Origin: Streptomyces sp. Je 1-332
Lineage (GTDB): Bacteria > Actinomycetota > Actinomycetes > Streptomycetales > Streptomycetaceae
Assembly: GCF_040730185.1 (NCBI RefSeq)
Contig: NZ_CP160402.1
Coordinates: forward strand, 2,108,001-2,172,000
Direction: 5' to 3'
DNA: 64,000 nt
Program-made: the position numbers and the translations under genes
Notes under the pieces: generated by a model
Told to the model about the DNA's origin: nothing
Database searches by the model: none
Seen by the model: the letters and a program-made list of their open reading frames with translations, nothing else
Shown here: positions 20,168 to 27,717 of the stretch, piece by piece
Layout: each line of letters opens with the position of its first letter
Position numbering within the stretch: position 1 is the first letter of the stretch

Positions 20168-20929
20168 TTACGTGCCGGACCGTTCCTTCTCGGCCGCCGC
20201 GACCGCTTTCTCCGCCTTCTTCTCCGCTTCCTTCTCGGCCTTCGCCGCCTCCGTGAGCCGGCGCTTGGCCGCCGTCGCGTACTCGTCGACGTACTCCTGG
20301 CCGGAAAGCTTCATGATCTCGTACATGACCTCGTCGGTCACCGCACGCAGGACGAACCGGTCCTGCTCCATGCCGTGGTACCGGCTGAAGTCGAGCGGCT
20401 CGCCGATCCTGATGCCCGGCCGCATCAGCTTCGGCATCACCTTGCCGGGCGGCTGGATCTTCTCCGTGTCGATCATCGCCACGGGGAGCACGGGCGCCCC
20501 GGTGGCGAGGGCCACGCGCGCGAGGCCGCCGGGCTTGCCACGGTAGAGCCTCCCGTCGGGCGAACGCGTGCCTTCCGGGTAGATGCCGAAGAGCTCACCG
20601 CGCTCCAGGACCTCGATGCCGCTCTTGATGGCCGCCTCGCCCGCGCCGCGGCCGCCGGAGCGGTCCACGGGCAGTTGGCCGACGCCCTTGAAGAAGGCCG
20701 CCGTGAGCTTGCCCTTCACGCCCGGGGACGTGAAGTACTCCGCCTTCGCGATGAAGGTGACCTTGCGGTCGAGGACCGCGGGCAGGAAGAAGGAGTCCGA
20801 GAAGGAGAGATGGTTGCTCGCCAGGATGGCCGGTCCATCGGCGGGTACGTTCTCAAGGCCTTCCACCCAGGGCCTGAAGCCGAGCTTCAGCGGCCCTCCG
20901 ATGGCGACCTTCATTGCGCCGTAGATCAA
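20168..20929 (-). CDS. plsC: 1-acylglycerol-3-phosphate O-acyltransferase (PlsC family)
   Basis: The 253-residue membrane-associated acyltransferase adds a second acyl chain to lysophosphatidic acid in phospholipid synthesis. The four family blocks are present: catalytic NHLSFSD (NHX4D), the region around VGQLPVDRSGG, the substrate-binding FGIYPEGTRSPDG, and VALATGAPVLPVAMID. The C-terminus is a long Lys/Ala/Glu helix (EAAKAEKEAEKKAEKAVAAA), probably a coiled coil. I favour the TTG start (LIYGAMKVAIGG) because AGGAGG sits eight bases before it; the ATG five codons later is 23 bases from that site. M. tuberculosis carries a homologue, Rv2182c, in the matching position. A role in acylating phosphatidylinositol mannosides is also conceivable. 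Confidence 0.88.
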   Translation of the reverse strand: MIYGAMKVAIGGPLKLGFRPWVEGLENVPADGPAILASNHLSFSDSFFLPAVLDRKVTFIAKAEYFTSPGVKGKLTAAFFKGVGQLPVDRSGGRGAGEAAIKSGIEVLERGELFGIYPEGTRSPDGRLYRGKPGGLARVALATGAPVLPVAMIDTEKIQPPGKVMPKLMRPGIRIGEPLDFSRYHGMEQDRFVLRAVTDEVMYEIMKLSGQEYVDEYATAAKRRLTEAAKAEKEAEKKAEKAVAAAEKERSGT

Positions 20930-20943
20930 ACCGTGTGCCTCCT

Positions 20944-20967
20944 GTTAAGTGTGGATCAGACCTTAAC
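20944..20967. promoter_or_regulatory. AT-richer inverted repeat between plsC and an esterase gene
   Basis: GTTAAG and CTTAAC form six-base arms around a 12-base centre in the 141-bp divergent spacer, just upstream of the plsC ribosome binding site. It is one of the few A/T-rich spots nearby, so it may be a promoter element or operator. Confidence 0.35.
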
Positions 20968-21070
20968 CCGCAGTAAACCCAAAGGGCCCGACGACCCTGG
21001 TCGGTGTCAGTCCGGTCGCGTACGGTGAAGTACTCCCACCCCGCAGCCACATCTCACGAAGGAGACCGAA

Positions 21071-21850
21071 GTGCCGGTCCTCCCCGGAGCCGAGCCGTAC
21101 CGCCACGAGGGCGGCGAGGTCGGCGTCCTCCTCTGTCACGGCTTCACCGGAACCCCGCAGTCCCTGCGCCCCTGGGCGGAGTACCTCGCGGGCCGCGGTC
21201 TGACCGTCTCGCTCCCGCTGCTGCCGGGCCACGGCACGCGCTGGGAGGACCTCCAGGTCACCGGCTGGCAGGACTGGTACGCGGAGGTGGAGCGCGAGCT
21301 GCGCGGGCTCCTCGAGCGGTGCGCGGAGGTCTTCGTCTTCGGTCTGTCCATGGGTGGCGCGCTGGCGCTGCGGCTCGCGTCGAAGCACGGCGACGAGGTG
21401 CGCGGCCTCGTCCTGGTGAACCCGGCGAACAAGGTGCACGGCCTGGCCGCGTACGCGCTGCCGTTCGCCCGGCATCTGGTGCCCACGACGCCGGGCATCG
21501 CCAGCGACATCGCCCTGGAGGGCTCGGAGGAACTCGCGTACACCCGGGTGCCGCTGCACGCCGCCCACTCGCTGCGCCGGTTCTTCCAGCGGCTCGACCG
21601 TGAACTGCCGCAGGTGACGCAGCCGTTGCTGCTGCTGCACAGCCCGCAGGACCATGTGGTGCCCCCGGCGGACTCGGCCAGGATCCTCGGCCAGGTGTCC
21701 TCCACGGACGTCACCGAGACCATCCTGGAACAGAGCTACCACGTCGCGACGTTGGACCACGATGCGGACCGGATCTTCGAGGAGAGCTACGCGTTCATCG
21801 GCCGGCTCGCCCCCAGTGTCGGTAAGGAAGGGACGGCCACCGGTGGCTGA
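21071..21850 (+). CDS. Alpha/beta-hydrolase (carboxylesterase / monoacylglycerol lipase-like)
   Basis: The 259-residue cytosolic hydrolase has the standard esterase landmarks. HGFTGTPQSLRPWAEYL holds the oxyanion HGF block, VFVFGLSMGGALALRLA the nucleophile serine in GLSMG, and LLLLHSPQDHVVPPADSA the acid aspartate. The catalytic histidine is in LEQSYHVATLDHD. It most resembles short-chain carboxylesterases of the Est30 type, which act on acyl esters or monoglycerides. Start is a GTG with AAGGAG upstream (CGAAGGAGACCGAAGTG). It overlaps the next gene, so the two are coupled. Opposite the PlsC gene, it may share lipid-related regulation through the spacer repeat. Confidence 0.87.
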   Translation: MPVLPGAEPYRHEGGEVGVLLCHGFTGTPQSLRPWAEYLAGRGLTVSLPLLPGHGTRWEDLQVTGWQDWYAEVERELRGLLERCAEVFVFGLSMGGALALRLASKHGDEVRGLVLVNPANKVHGLAAYALPFARHLVPTTPGIASDIALEGSEELAYTRVPLHAAHSLRRFFQRLDRELPQVTQPLLLLHSPQDHVVPPADSARILGQVSSTDVTETILEQSYHVATLDHDADRIFEESYAFIGRLAPSVGKEGTATGG

Positions 21851-22490
21851 GCAGGACAGAATCGAACCCGACGGCGACGAGAGCCGCGAGCCGGAGAAGC
21901 CCCAGGAGCCCTCCGAGGACAAGGGCCTGCCGATCGACGAGGACGCAGCCTGGCAGGCGATCGTCGCGGGGTACGGCCAGGAGCCGGCGGACCCGCCGGG
22001 CGCCAAGCCGTTCAAGTCCATCGAGGACCTGGCGCTGCTCGAACCGGAGACGAACGGGACACCCGGGTCGGGCGACGAGAGCGCCAAGAACAAGAACCTG
22101 ACGGCGCCCGAGGACCCGGACGACTCCGGATCCAAGAAGACGCTGGGCGGCTCCGTCTCCTTCGCCCCCGGTATCGGCGCCGGCCCGCGTGACTACGACA
22201 CCCCCGAGGCATCGGACGACGACCTCGGCGCGGACGACGAGGGCCACTTCGTCCCGCCGGAGCCGCCGCCGCTGCCCGCCGCGGACGTCACGGCGAAGTT
22301 CGCCTGGCTCGCGGTGCTCGGCGGCCCGCTGCTGCTCCTGCTCACCGTGCTGCTCGGCTGGCAGATGACGTGGTGGCTCGCGACGCTCAGCATCGGCGGC
22401 TTCCTCGGCGGCTTCGCCACCCTGGTGTCGCGGATGAAGGGCGACGACGACGAGGAGGGCGACGACCCCGGCCGCGGGGCGGTCGTCTAG
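21843..22490 (+). CDS. Acidic hypothetical protein with two C-terminal membrane helices
   Basis: The 215-residue protein starts at a GTG overlapping the esterase stop by eight bases. Residues 1-135 are strongly acidic and proline-rich, low in predicted structure (EPDGDESREPEKPQEPSEDK, and later PEASDDDLGADDEGHFVPPE). Two hydrophobic helices follow: FAWLAVLGGPLLLLLTVLLG and WWLATLSIGGFLGGFATLVS, with a short acidic tail (GDDDEEGDDPG). The likely topology is a cytosolic disordered domain anchored by a hairpin. I know similar proteins only as Streptomyces hypotheticals. Coupling to the esterase suggests a shared role at the membrane. Its stop overlaps the stop of the convergent phosphatase-family gene. 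Confidence 0.8.
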   Translation: MAEQDRIEPDGDESREPEKPQEPSEDKGLPIDEDAAWQAIVAGYGQEPADPPGAKPFKSIEDLALLEPETNGTPGSGDESAKNKNLTAPEDPDDSGSKKTLGGSVSFAPGIGAGPRDYDTPEASDDDLGADDEGHFVPPEPPPLPAADVTAKFAWLAVLGGPLLLLLTVLLGWQMTWWLATLSIGGFLGGFATLVSRMKGDDDEEGDDPGRGAVV

Positions 22491-23251
22491 GCGCGCACTG
22501 TCTTCTCGGCCGCGGGAATCCTGAGGGCGGCGAGCACCGGCAGATGGTCGGTGGCCGCCCGCAGATCCGCCTCGCTCACCCCGTCGAGCTCCAACGGCAC
22601 ACCGCAGCCGAGGACTTCGACCCCCTCGGTGGCGAAGATCGCGTCGATGCGCTGATGCGGGTCCCTGGGCGTCGAGGTGTTCTCGCCGCCCCAGGGCGCG
22701 GTCTCCCAGCAGTCCCGCAGCTCCGACGCGAGCCTGCGGAACGTACGCCCCTTGGGCCGGTCGTTCAGGTCGCCGCCCGCGATCGCGTGCTCCACGCCCA
22801 TCCCGGCGAGTCGGTCGAGCAGCATCCCGCCCTGCTCGTACCGCTCGTCGGTCTGCAGGCTCAGATGGCAGCTCAGCACGCCGAGCCGGGCGCCGCCGAA
22901 CCGCACGACGGCGGTGGCGAAGCCCCGCCGGTGCAGTCCCGGCGTCAGCGGGAGCAGTACGTCCTCGGTCCGCTCGACGGTGGCCCGCAGCGAGCAGAGC
23001 AGCGCGGGCCCGGACGCGGTGGCGCCGCCCGAGAGCACCACCAGGTCGGCGGCGCGCGCCAGCCGCGCCAGCTTCTTGCGCCACCGGAAGAACCGGGGCG
23101 CCTCCTGGATGAGTACGAGGTCGGGCGCGCAGGCGGCGATGACCCTGGCCAGCGCGTCGGTGTCGTCCCGCATGGACCGGATGTTGTAGCTGAGCACCCG
23201 GATCACGGCTGAACCGTCGTCTTCGGTGCGGGAGTTGGGCAGCGTCACCAT
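22487..23251 (-). CDS. Endonuclease/exonuclease/phosphatase-family protein
   Basis: The 254-residue protein has the EEP fold typical of DNase I-like, sphingomyelinase-like and inositol-phosphatase enzymes. Motifs are IRVLSYNIRSMRDD near the start, DLVLIQEAP with the metal-binding glutamate, LGVLSCHLSLQTDERYEQGG, HAIAGGDLNDRPKGRTFRRL with the catalytic Asp-Asn pair, RIDAIFAT, and the terminal ATDHLPVLAAL with the Asp-His pair. No signal peptide or membrane helix is seen. An ATG three codons after a possible TTG start is used. The substrate cannot be told. It lies downstream of glkA on the same strand, beyond a terminator-like hairpin. Confidence 0.88.
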   Translation of the reverse strand: MVTLPNSRTEDDGSAVIRVLSYNIRSMRDDTDALARVIAACAPDLVLIQEAPRFFRWRKKLARLARAADLVVLSGGATASGPALLCSLRATVERTEDVLLPLTPGLHRRGFATAVVRFGGARLGVLSCHLSLQTDERYEQGGMLLDRLAGMGVEHAIAGGDLNDRPKGRTFRRLASELRDCWETAPWGGENTSTPRDPHQRIDAIFATEGVEVLGCGVPLELDGVSEADLRAATDHLPVLAALRIPAAEKTVRA

Positions 23252-23288
23252 GGGGATCAAGATACGCGCTGCTGGGTGCCGGCACGCC

Positions 23289-23323
23289 GAGGCCCGCCGC
23301 CCCGGAAGGGGACAGCGGGCCTC
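23289..23323 (-). terminator. Hairpin after glkA
   Basis: GAGGCCCGC at 23289-23297 pairs with GCGGGCCTC at 23315-23323, and CCCC-GGAA-GGGG forms an inner stem. It lies 26 bases past the glkA stop, so it likely ends the glucokinase transcript. Confidence 0.65.
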
Positions 23324-23348
23324 GTACGAGATGCGGGGTCAGCCGGAG

Positions 23349-24290
23349 CTACCCCTGGCGCGCCAGGTCGGCGGCGCCCACGAGCCCCGCCTTGTTGCCG
23401 AGCTGCGCGGCGAGCACCTGCGCGTGCGGGCGCCACTGCCCGCCGATGAGCCACCGGCGGAACGACTTGCGGATCGGGTCGAGCACCAGCTCGCCCTCGT
23501 CGGAGAGGCCACCGCCCACGATGAAGGCGGAGGGGTCGAAGAGCGAGGCGAGGTCGGCGAGGCCCGCGCCGACCCAGCGGGCCAGCTCGCGGTAGGAGTC
23601 GACGGCCACGGGGTCGCCCTGCCGGGCCGCCTCGCTGATGTGCTTGCCCTCGATGCCTTCCACGGTGCCGTCGCCGAGTCCGAGCAGGATCTCCGCGTTC
23701 TCCGGCGTCGCGTTGGCGCGCTGCTGTCCGTAGCGCAGAAGGGCGCGCCCCGATGCGTACTGCTCCCAGCAGCCCTGGCTTCCGCAGCCGCACAGCAGGC
23801 CGTCCGGCACGACCCGGATGTGGCCGAACTCGGCGGCCACGCCGAAGCGTCCGCGGCGCAGCTTGTTGCCGATGATGATGCCGCCGCCGAGGCCGGTGCC
23901 CAGCGTGATGACGATGACGTCCTCGTGGCCCGCGCCGGCGCCGAAGCGGTACTCGCCCCAGGCCGCGGCGTTCGCGTCGTTCTCGACGACGACCGGCAGG
24001 CCGACCCGCTGCTCGACCTTGTCCTTCAGCGGCTCGTGTCGCCAGTCGATGTTCGGTGCGAAGAGAACGGTGGCGCGCTTGTCGTCGACGTAACCGGCGG
24101 CGCCGATGCCGACGGCCTCCACGTCGTTCCCCTTGCCGGCCCCGGACACGGCGGCACAGATCGCGTCCACGATGCCTTCGGCGGTCGGCGGCGTGGGCAC
24201 CTTGTGGGTGTCGAGAATGGTGCCCTCTTCGTCGACCACTCCGGCCGCGATCTTCGTGCCGCCGATATCGACGCCGATGGTGAGTCCCAT
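23349..24290 (-). CDS. glkA: ROK-family glucokinase
   Basis: The 313-residue enzyme phosphorylates glucose with ATP. The N-terminus MGLTIGVDIGGTKIAAGVVD is the phosphate-binding loop. NDANAAAWGEYRFGAGAGHE holds the catalytic aspartate. The ROK zinc motif is intact: CGCGSQGCWEQYASG plus the upstream histidine in EFGHIRVVPDG. In Streptomyces this enzyme is not only a kinase but mediates glucose repression of secondary carbon genes. Its upstream neighbour, 54 bases away, matches by position the S. coelicolor gene SCO2127, reported to affect glkA activity. The ATG is preceded by GAGGGAC. It follows the general layout of the SCO2126 locus. Confidence 0.95.
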   Translation of the reverse strand: MGLTIGVDIGGTKIAAGVVDEEGTILDTHKVPTPPTAEGIVDAICAAVSGAGKGNDVEAVGIGAAGYVDDKRATVLFAPNIDWRHEPLKDKVEQRVGLPVVVENDANAAAWGEYRFGAGAGHEDVIVITLGTGLGGGIIIGNKLRRGRFGVAAEFGHIRVVPDGLLCGCGSQGCWEQYASGRALLRYGQQRANATPENAEILLGLGDGTVEGIEGKHISEAARQGDPVAVDSYRELARWVGAGLADLASLFDPSAFIVGGGLSDEGELVLDPIRKSFRRWLIGGQWRPHAQVLAAQLGNKAGLVGAADLARQG

Positions 24291-24344
24291 GTGTCCCTCA
24301 GTTTCGGTCGAGCCCCGCTATGGGCAACCGTACCCGAGGGGTAG

Positions 24345-24812
24345 TCAGTCCAGGTCGATGTGTTCACCGGGACCGGGACCCTCGTCCCGCGGGCCGGGAC
24401 CCTTCGCCGCGTCGCCGCCGCGGGTCCAGCGGCCCTCCTGGCCCTCGACCGCGGAGCGGTAGGCGGCGAGCAGTTCGCCGCCGGCGGCCGCGAGGTGGTC
24501 GAAGACGTCGGGGTTGCGCTCGATGACCGGTTCGACGGCGGCCTTCGCCTGCTGGACGACCTGCCGCACGGTCTGCTCGACGGCGCCCTGCGCGACCGCG
24601 CCGAGCAGCGGCGTCTGGAGCCCGGACAGCTTCTCCGACACGGCGTCGACGAGCTTGCGCAGCTCCTCGCCCGCCGATCCGGGCTGCGGCCCGTACTGGG
24701 CACGGCGCCGGGCCTTCTCCGCGGCGAGGTCCTCGGCGCACGCCTGCTCCCACGCGTCGGCGTCGGCGCTCGCTTCGGGTTCGGGCACTTCGCGCTCGGT
24801 GGCATCGCTCAT
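24345..24812 (-). CDS. Conserved actinobacterial protein upstream of glkA (SCO2127-like)
   Basis: The 155-residue protein is acidic at both ends (REVPEPEASADADAWEQACA; GPGPRDEGPGPGEHIDLD) with a helical centre: GEELRKLVDAVSEKLSGLQ, then LLGAVAQGAVEQTVRQVVQQ, and PDVFDHLAAAGGELLAAYRS. It resembles the DUF5304 family. No enzyme motif, signal peptide or membrane helix is present. Its place directly before glkA on the same strand corresponds to SCO2127, which in the literature I recall restores glucose sensitivity and glucokinase activity in a Streptomyces mutant. This copy appears shorter than the roughly 20 kDa reported, so orthology should be treated as positional. Confidence 0.8.
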   Translation of the reverse strand: MSDATEREVPEPEASADADAWEQACAEDLAAEKARRRAQYGPQPGSAGEELRKLVDAVSEKLSGLQTPLLGAVAQGAVEQTVRQVVQQAKAAVEPVIERNPDVFDHLAAAGGELLAAYRSAVEGQEGRWTRGGDAAKGPGPRDEGPGPGEHIDLD

Positions 24813-24884
24813 GACGGACAGACTCCTGCGGAGGGCGGCCTATGCATTCGTACTCTCGACGTTACCCGAACGGCGGTAGCCCGT

Positions 24885-26015
24885 TCACCGTGTGCGCGGC
24901 CACAGATCGGGGTCGGGCGCGAACCGCACCCGCAGCTCGCCCTCGCGCAGCCCGGCCCCCACGACGGTGCAGCGACGCAGGGCGGACGGCAGGGGCACCA
25001 TGCGCCGGAAGGGACCCGCGGTGACGACGAGTTCGTCCCCGCGCCGGATCAGACCGAGTTCTTCGCGTACGGCGCCGGGGAGCGGGATGTGCCAGAGCAG
25101 TACGCCCTCGTCGGCGAGGGCGTCCACGACGGGCCACCGCACGGGCTCCTGGGCCGGGGCGGGGGCAGGCACCCCGAGGCCCGCCAGGTCGTCGGCGCCG
25201 CGGGGGTCGCGGCACAGGTGCGGGAGGGGGATGAGCCGCTCGCCGTACGTCTCCTGCCACTCGTCCAGGGTCTTGCGCTGCTGGGCGATGAGCGCGGCGA
25301 ACCACGTGTCGGCGGTGTCATCGGGCAGGACGCGGTTGGCGTGCAGGGCGTCGGTGCGCAGGCCGAGCAGCGCGAGGCCGGTGGCGGCGGCGCGCACGGC
25401 GTCGGCGCCCGCGGGTCCCGGCTCCGCGACCAGGCGGACGGTCGTGCCAGGGGCCTCGATCACGGCCTGCGCGGCGGCGAGCTCGGTGTCCCAGCGGGCC
25501 GCGGTCTCGTACAGCCAGGCGGCGGGCATCGGGACGCCCGCGATGCGGCCGAGCATGGGCCGCAGGGCGCGGGCCGCCTGCCGTTCGGGCGGAAGCAGCC
25601 TGCGGAGATAGCGGCGCAGCTGCTCGGGGAGCGCGAGGACGGTGAGGGCGCGGGGCACCGGGGGCAGGTCCACGACCACGGTGTCGTACGCGGCCTGTCC
25701 GGCGTCCCGCAGGGCACGCAGCAGGGCGAGCTCGTCGCTGCCCGGCAGGGGGGTGAGCTCCTCGCCTTCGAGGCGGCCGGCGCCGAGCAGGTCGAGCGCG
25801 GAGGCGGCACGATTCTGCAGGGCCAGGAGGTCGGCACGGAACTCGTCGCCGGGGGCGAGGCACTGGACGGTGAGGCCTTGCTCTTCCCCGGTGTCGATCC
25901 GGTCGGCGGTGATCAGGAGGGTCCTGCGGCCCTCGCGGGCGGCGGACAGCGCGGTGGCCGCGGCGACGGTGGTTCGGCCGGAGCCGCCGGGGCCGGTGAC
26001 GAGGAGGGTGCGCAT
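24885..26015 (-). CDS. ArsA/Get3-like ATPase
   Basis: The 376-residue protein opens with a deviant Walker A loop, LLVTGPGGSGRTTVAAATAL, followed by TLLITADRIDTGEEQGL, the usual switch region of ArsA/MinD-type ATPases. YDTVVVDLPPVPRALTVLAL is the Walker B strand. The expected lysine of the KGGVGKT loop is replaced by serine-glycine-arginine (GGSGRTT), so intradimer activation may differ. The C-terminal 80 residues (ELRVRFAPDPDLWPR) form a small beta domain seen in bacterial Get3-like proteins. M. tuberculosis has a counterpart, Rv2184c, next to the SRPBCC gene Rv2185c as here. Function in bacteria is not settled. Confidence 0.85.
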   Translation of the reverse strand: MRTLLVTGPGGSGRTTVAAATALSAAREGRRTLLITADRIDTGEEQGLTVQCLAPGDEFRADLLALQNRAASALDLLGAGRLEGEELTPLPGSDELALLRALRDAGQAAYDTVVVDLPPVPRALTVLALPEQLRRYLRRLLPPERQAARALRPMLGRIAGVPMPAAWLYETAARWDTELAAAQAVIEAPGTTVRLVAEPGPAGADAVRAAATGLALLGLRTDALHANRVLPDDTADTWFAALIAQQRKTLDEWQETYGERLIPLPHLCRDPRGADDLAGLGVPAPAPAQEPVRWPVVDALADEGVLLWHIPLPGAVREELGLIRRGDELVVTAGPFRRMVPLPSALRRCTVVGAGLREGELRVRFAPDPDLWPRTR

Positions 26016-26041
26016 AAGGGTGAACGGTACGTGAGTCGAGA

Positions 26042-26058
26042 CCGCCGCTTCGCGGCGG
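26042..26058 (-). terminator. Small hairpin between SRPBCC gene and ATPase gene
   Basis: CCGCCGC-TTC-GCGGCGG lies 37 bases past the SRPBCC stop and 27 bases before the ATPase start. It may be a weak terminator or part of the ATPase leader. Confidence 0.4.
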
Positions 26059-26094
26059 ATTCCTCCCGGCCGGCCACCCGATCGCCCCGCGGTA

Positions 26095-26538
26095 TCAAGC
26101 CTTCGGGCCGGACTCCACCCGCTTCTTCAGGCCCGCGAGCGCCCGGTCGGTGATGACCTTCTCCGCCTTGCGCTTGATCATCCCGAGCATGGGGATCTTG
26201 ACGTCGACGGTCAGCTTGTACGTGACCTCGGTGCCCGCGCCCACGGGCCGCAGGAGGTACGTCCCGTCGAGCGAGCGCAGCATCTGCGACTTGACGAGGG
26301 TCCAGCTGACCTCGTTCTCGCCGGTCCACGTGTACACGAGCGTCTGGTCGTCCTTGATCGCGCCCGCGTCCATGACGAGGCGGACCTGCTTGGCGCGGCC
26401 CTGGTCGTCGGTGTCGAGCACCTCCGCCTCCTTCACCTCACCCGTCCAGTCCGGGTAGCGCGCGAAGTCGGCGATCACCCCCATCACCTCGGCCGGTGCC
26501 GCCTCGATCGTGATGCTCGAGCTGGTGTGTTCCGCCAT
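26095..26538 (-). CDS. SRPBCC-family protein (polyketide cyclase/dehydrase-like)
   Basis: The 147-residue cytosolic protein has the START-like fold pattern: HTSSSITIEAAPAEVMGVIA, DFARYPDWTGEVKEAEVLDT, then YTWTGENEVSWTLVKSQMLR, GTYLLRPVGAGTEVTYKLTV and a long C-terminal helix ending KKRVESGPKA. The fold encloses a hydrophobic pocket used for lipid or polyketide ligands. The position next to an ArsA-like ATPase and near fatty-acid and mannosyltransferase genes mirrors Rv2185c and Rv2184c, which suggests a shared ancient role in lipid or membrane-protein handling. This is inference from gene order. The ATG is the natural start, with GGAGG-type purines (TGGAGGAGCC) upstream. Confidence 0.88.
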   Translation of the reverse strand: MAEHTSSSITIEAAPAEVMGVIADFARYPDWTGEVKEAEVLDTDDQGRAKQVRLVMDAGAIKDDQTLVYTWTGENEVSWTLVKSQMLRSLDGTYLLRPVGAGTEVTYKLTVDVKIPMLGMIKRKAEKVITDRALAGLKKRVESGPKA

Positions 26539-26628
26539 CTCTGTGGCTCCTCCAGATGCGGTCCGGTACGGGGGGTGGTGTGTACGTGTGTGACGCGTGA
26601 AGGCTACCGCGCACGAAGTGGCCCACCG

Positions 26629-27399
26629 TCACCACTCCAGGGCCCACGGCCTGCCCGAGCTCGCGAAGTGCCCCACGTTCACACACTCCGTCGCCCCGAT
26701 CCGCATACGTCGGGTCAACGGCTGGTGAACGTGGCCGAAAAGTGCGTAGCGCGGGCGGGTCTTGTGAAGGGCCGCGAGCAGTGCGCGGCTGCCCCGCTCG
26801 AAGCGGCGCGCGACGGTGTCGTACAGGAGCTCGGGCACGTCGGGCGGGATGTGGGTGCAGAGCACGTCGACCTCGCCGACCGCCTCGATCTTGGCCGCGT
26901 ACTCCTCGTCGCTGATCTCGTACGGCGTCCGCATCGGCGTACGCAGACCGCCGCCGACGAAGCCGAAGACCCGGCCGCCGATCTCGGCCCGCCCACCGTC
27001 GATGACGGTGGTGCCGGGGCCCGCGTACTCGGGCCAGAGGGCCGGCATGTCGACGTTGCCGTAGGTGGCGTACGTCGGTGTGGGGAAGGCGGCGAACATC
27101 TCGGCGTACTGCTTGCGCACCGCGCTCTCGATGGCGGGCCCGCGGTCCATGCCCGCCCACAGCCGTGCGCCCAACTCCCTGGCCTCGTCGAAGCGGCGGG
27201 CCGTGCGCAGCTCGACGAGACGGTCGGCGTTCTCCTCGCCGAAGAGGTCGGGGAAGATGCCGCGCGAGTGGTCGGCGTAGTCGAGGAAGAGGACCAGGTC
27301 GCCGAGACAGACGAGCGCGTCGGCCCCCTCGCCCGCGCGGGCGAGGTCCTTCGTGTTGCCGTGCACGTCGCTGACCACATGGACCCGGAAACCTGACAT
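26629..27399 (-). CDS. Metallophosphoesterase
   Basis: The 256-residue protein has the calcineurin-like phosphoesterase motifs in order: VVSDVHGNTKDL near residue 7, LVCLGDLVLFLDY, TYGNVDMPALWPEY in the place of GNHD, LCTHIPPDVPELLYD, and LFGHVHQPL near residue 220, all metal ligands of a two-metal site. It has no signal peptide. The long connecting helices with Arg/Glu residues are typical of actinobacterial relatives of unknown substrate. I use the ATG giving MSGFRVHVVSD; the nine-residue extension upstream is not conserved in wording. It is divergent from the acyl-CoA synthetase gene across a 318-bp spacer. Confidence 0.9.
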   Translation of the reverse strand: MSGFRVHVVSDVHGNTKDLARAGEGADALVCLGDLVLFLDYADHSRGIFPDLFGEENADRLVELRTARRFDEARELGARLWAGMDRGPAIESAVRKQYAEMFAAFPTPTYATYGNVDMPALWPEYAGPGTTVIDGGRAEIGGRVFGFVGGGLRTPMRTPYEISDEEYAAKIEAVGEVDVLCTHIPPDVPELLYDTVARRFERGSRALLAALHKTRPRYALFGHVHQPLTRRMRIGATECVNVGHFASSGRPWALEW

Positions 27400-27549
27400 G
27401 CCGATCACCCTAGAACGCGCGGGCAAACGTGGGTAGAGGCCCGGAGAAGGGGTGAGAAGGGGGCGGACCTGCGGTTACTTCCGAGTCGGGAATGGCGTGG
27501 CGTACTGTGCGGTTCAGACCACAACGACGTGTGACGCACCGAACATCTG

Positions 27550-27597
27550 GCCCGGACCCCCTACCGAACAAGCCATACCCATGGGTAACGTCCGGGC
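27550..27597. promoter_or_regulatory. Nested palindrome in the 318-bp divergent spacer before fadD
   Basis: The spacer 27400-27717 contains no gene I can support. Its one clear structure is GCCCGGAC (27550-27557) pairing with GTCCGGGC (27590-27597), enclosing a perfect 12-bp palindrome TACCCATGGGTA (27576-27587). It lies 120 bases before the acyl-CoA synthetase start and could be an operator or a leader hairpin. Confidence 0.5.
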
Positions 27598-27717
27598 AGT
27601 CCAGTAGTGCTCCAGCCTTCTTTCCCCCCATGTCCACGGAGCACCTGCCCGATCTTGGACCGCACCGTCGCATCGCACAACGTCGTGGCGCCGGCGCCCT
27701 ATGTAGGAGCAGCAGTC

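Noticed and set aside
20930..21070. Possible promoter hexamers for the esterase and plsC genes
   Set aside because: Several TACGGT/TTAAGT-like words occur, but no -35/-10 pair with good spacing could be chosen.
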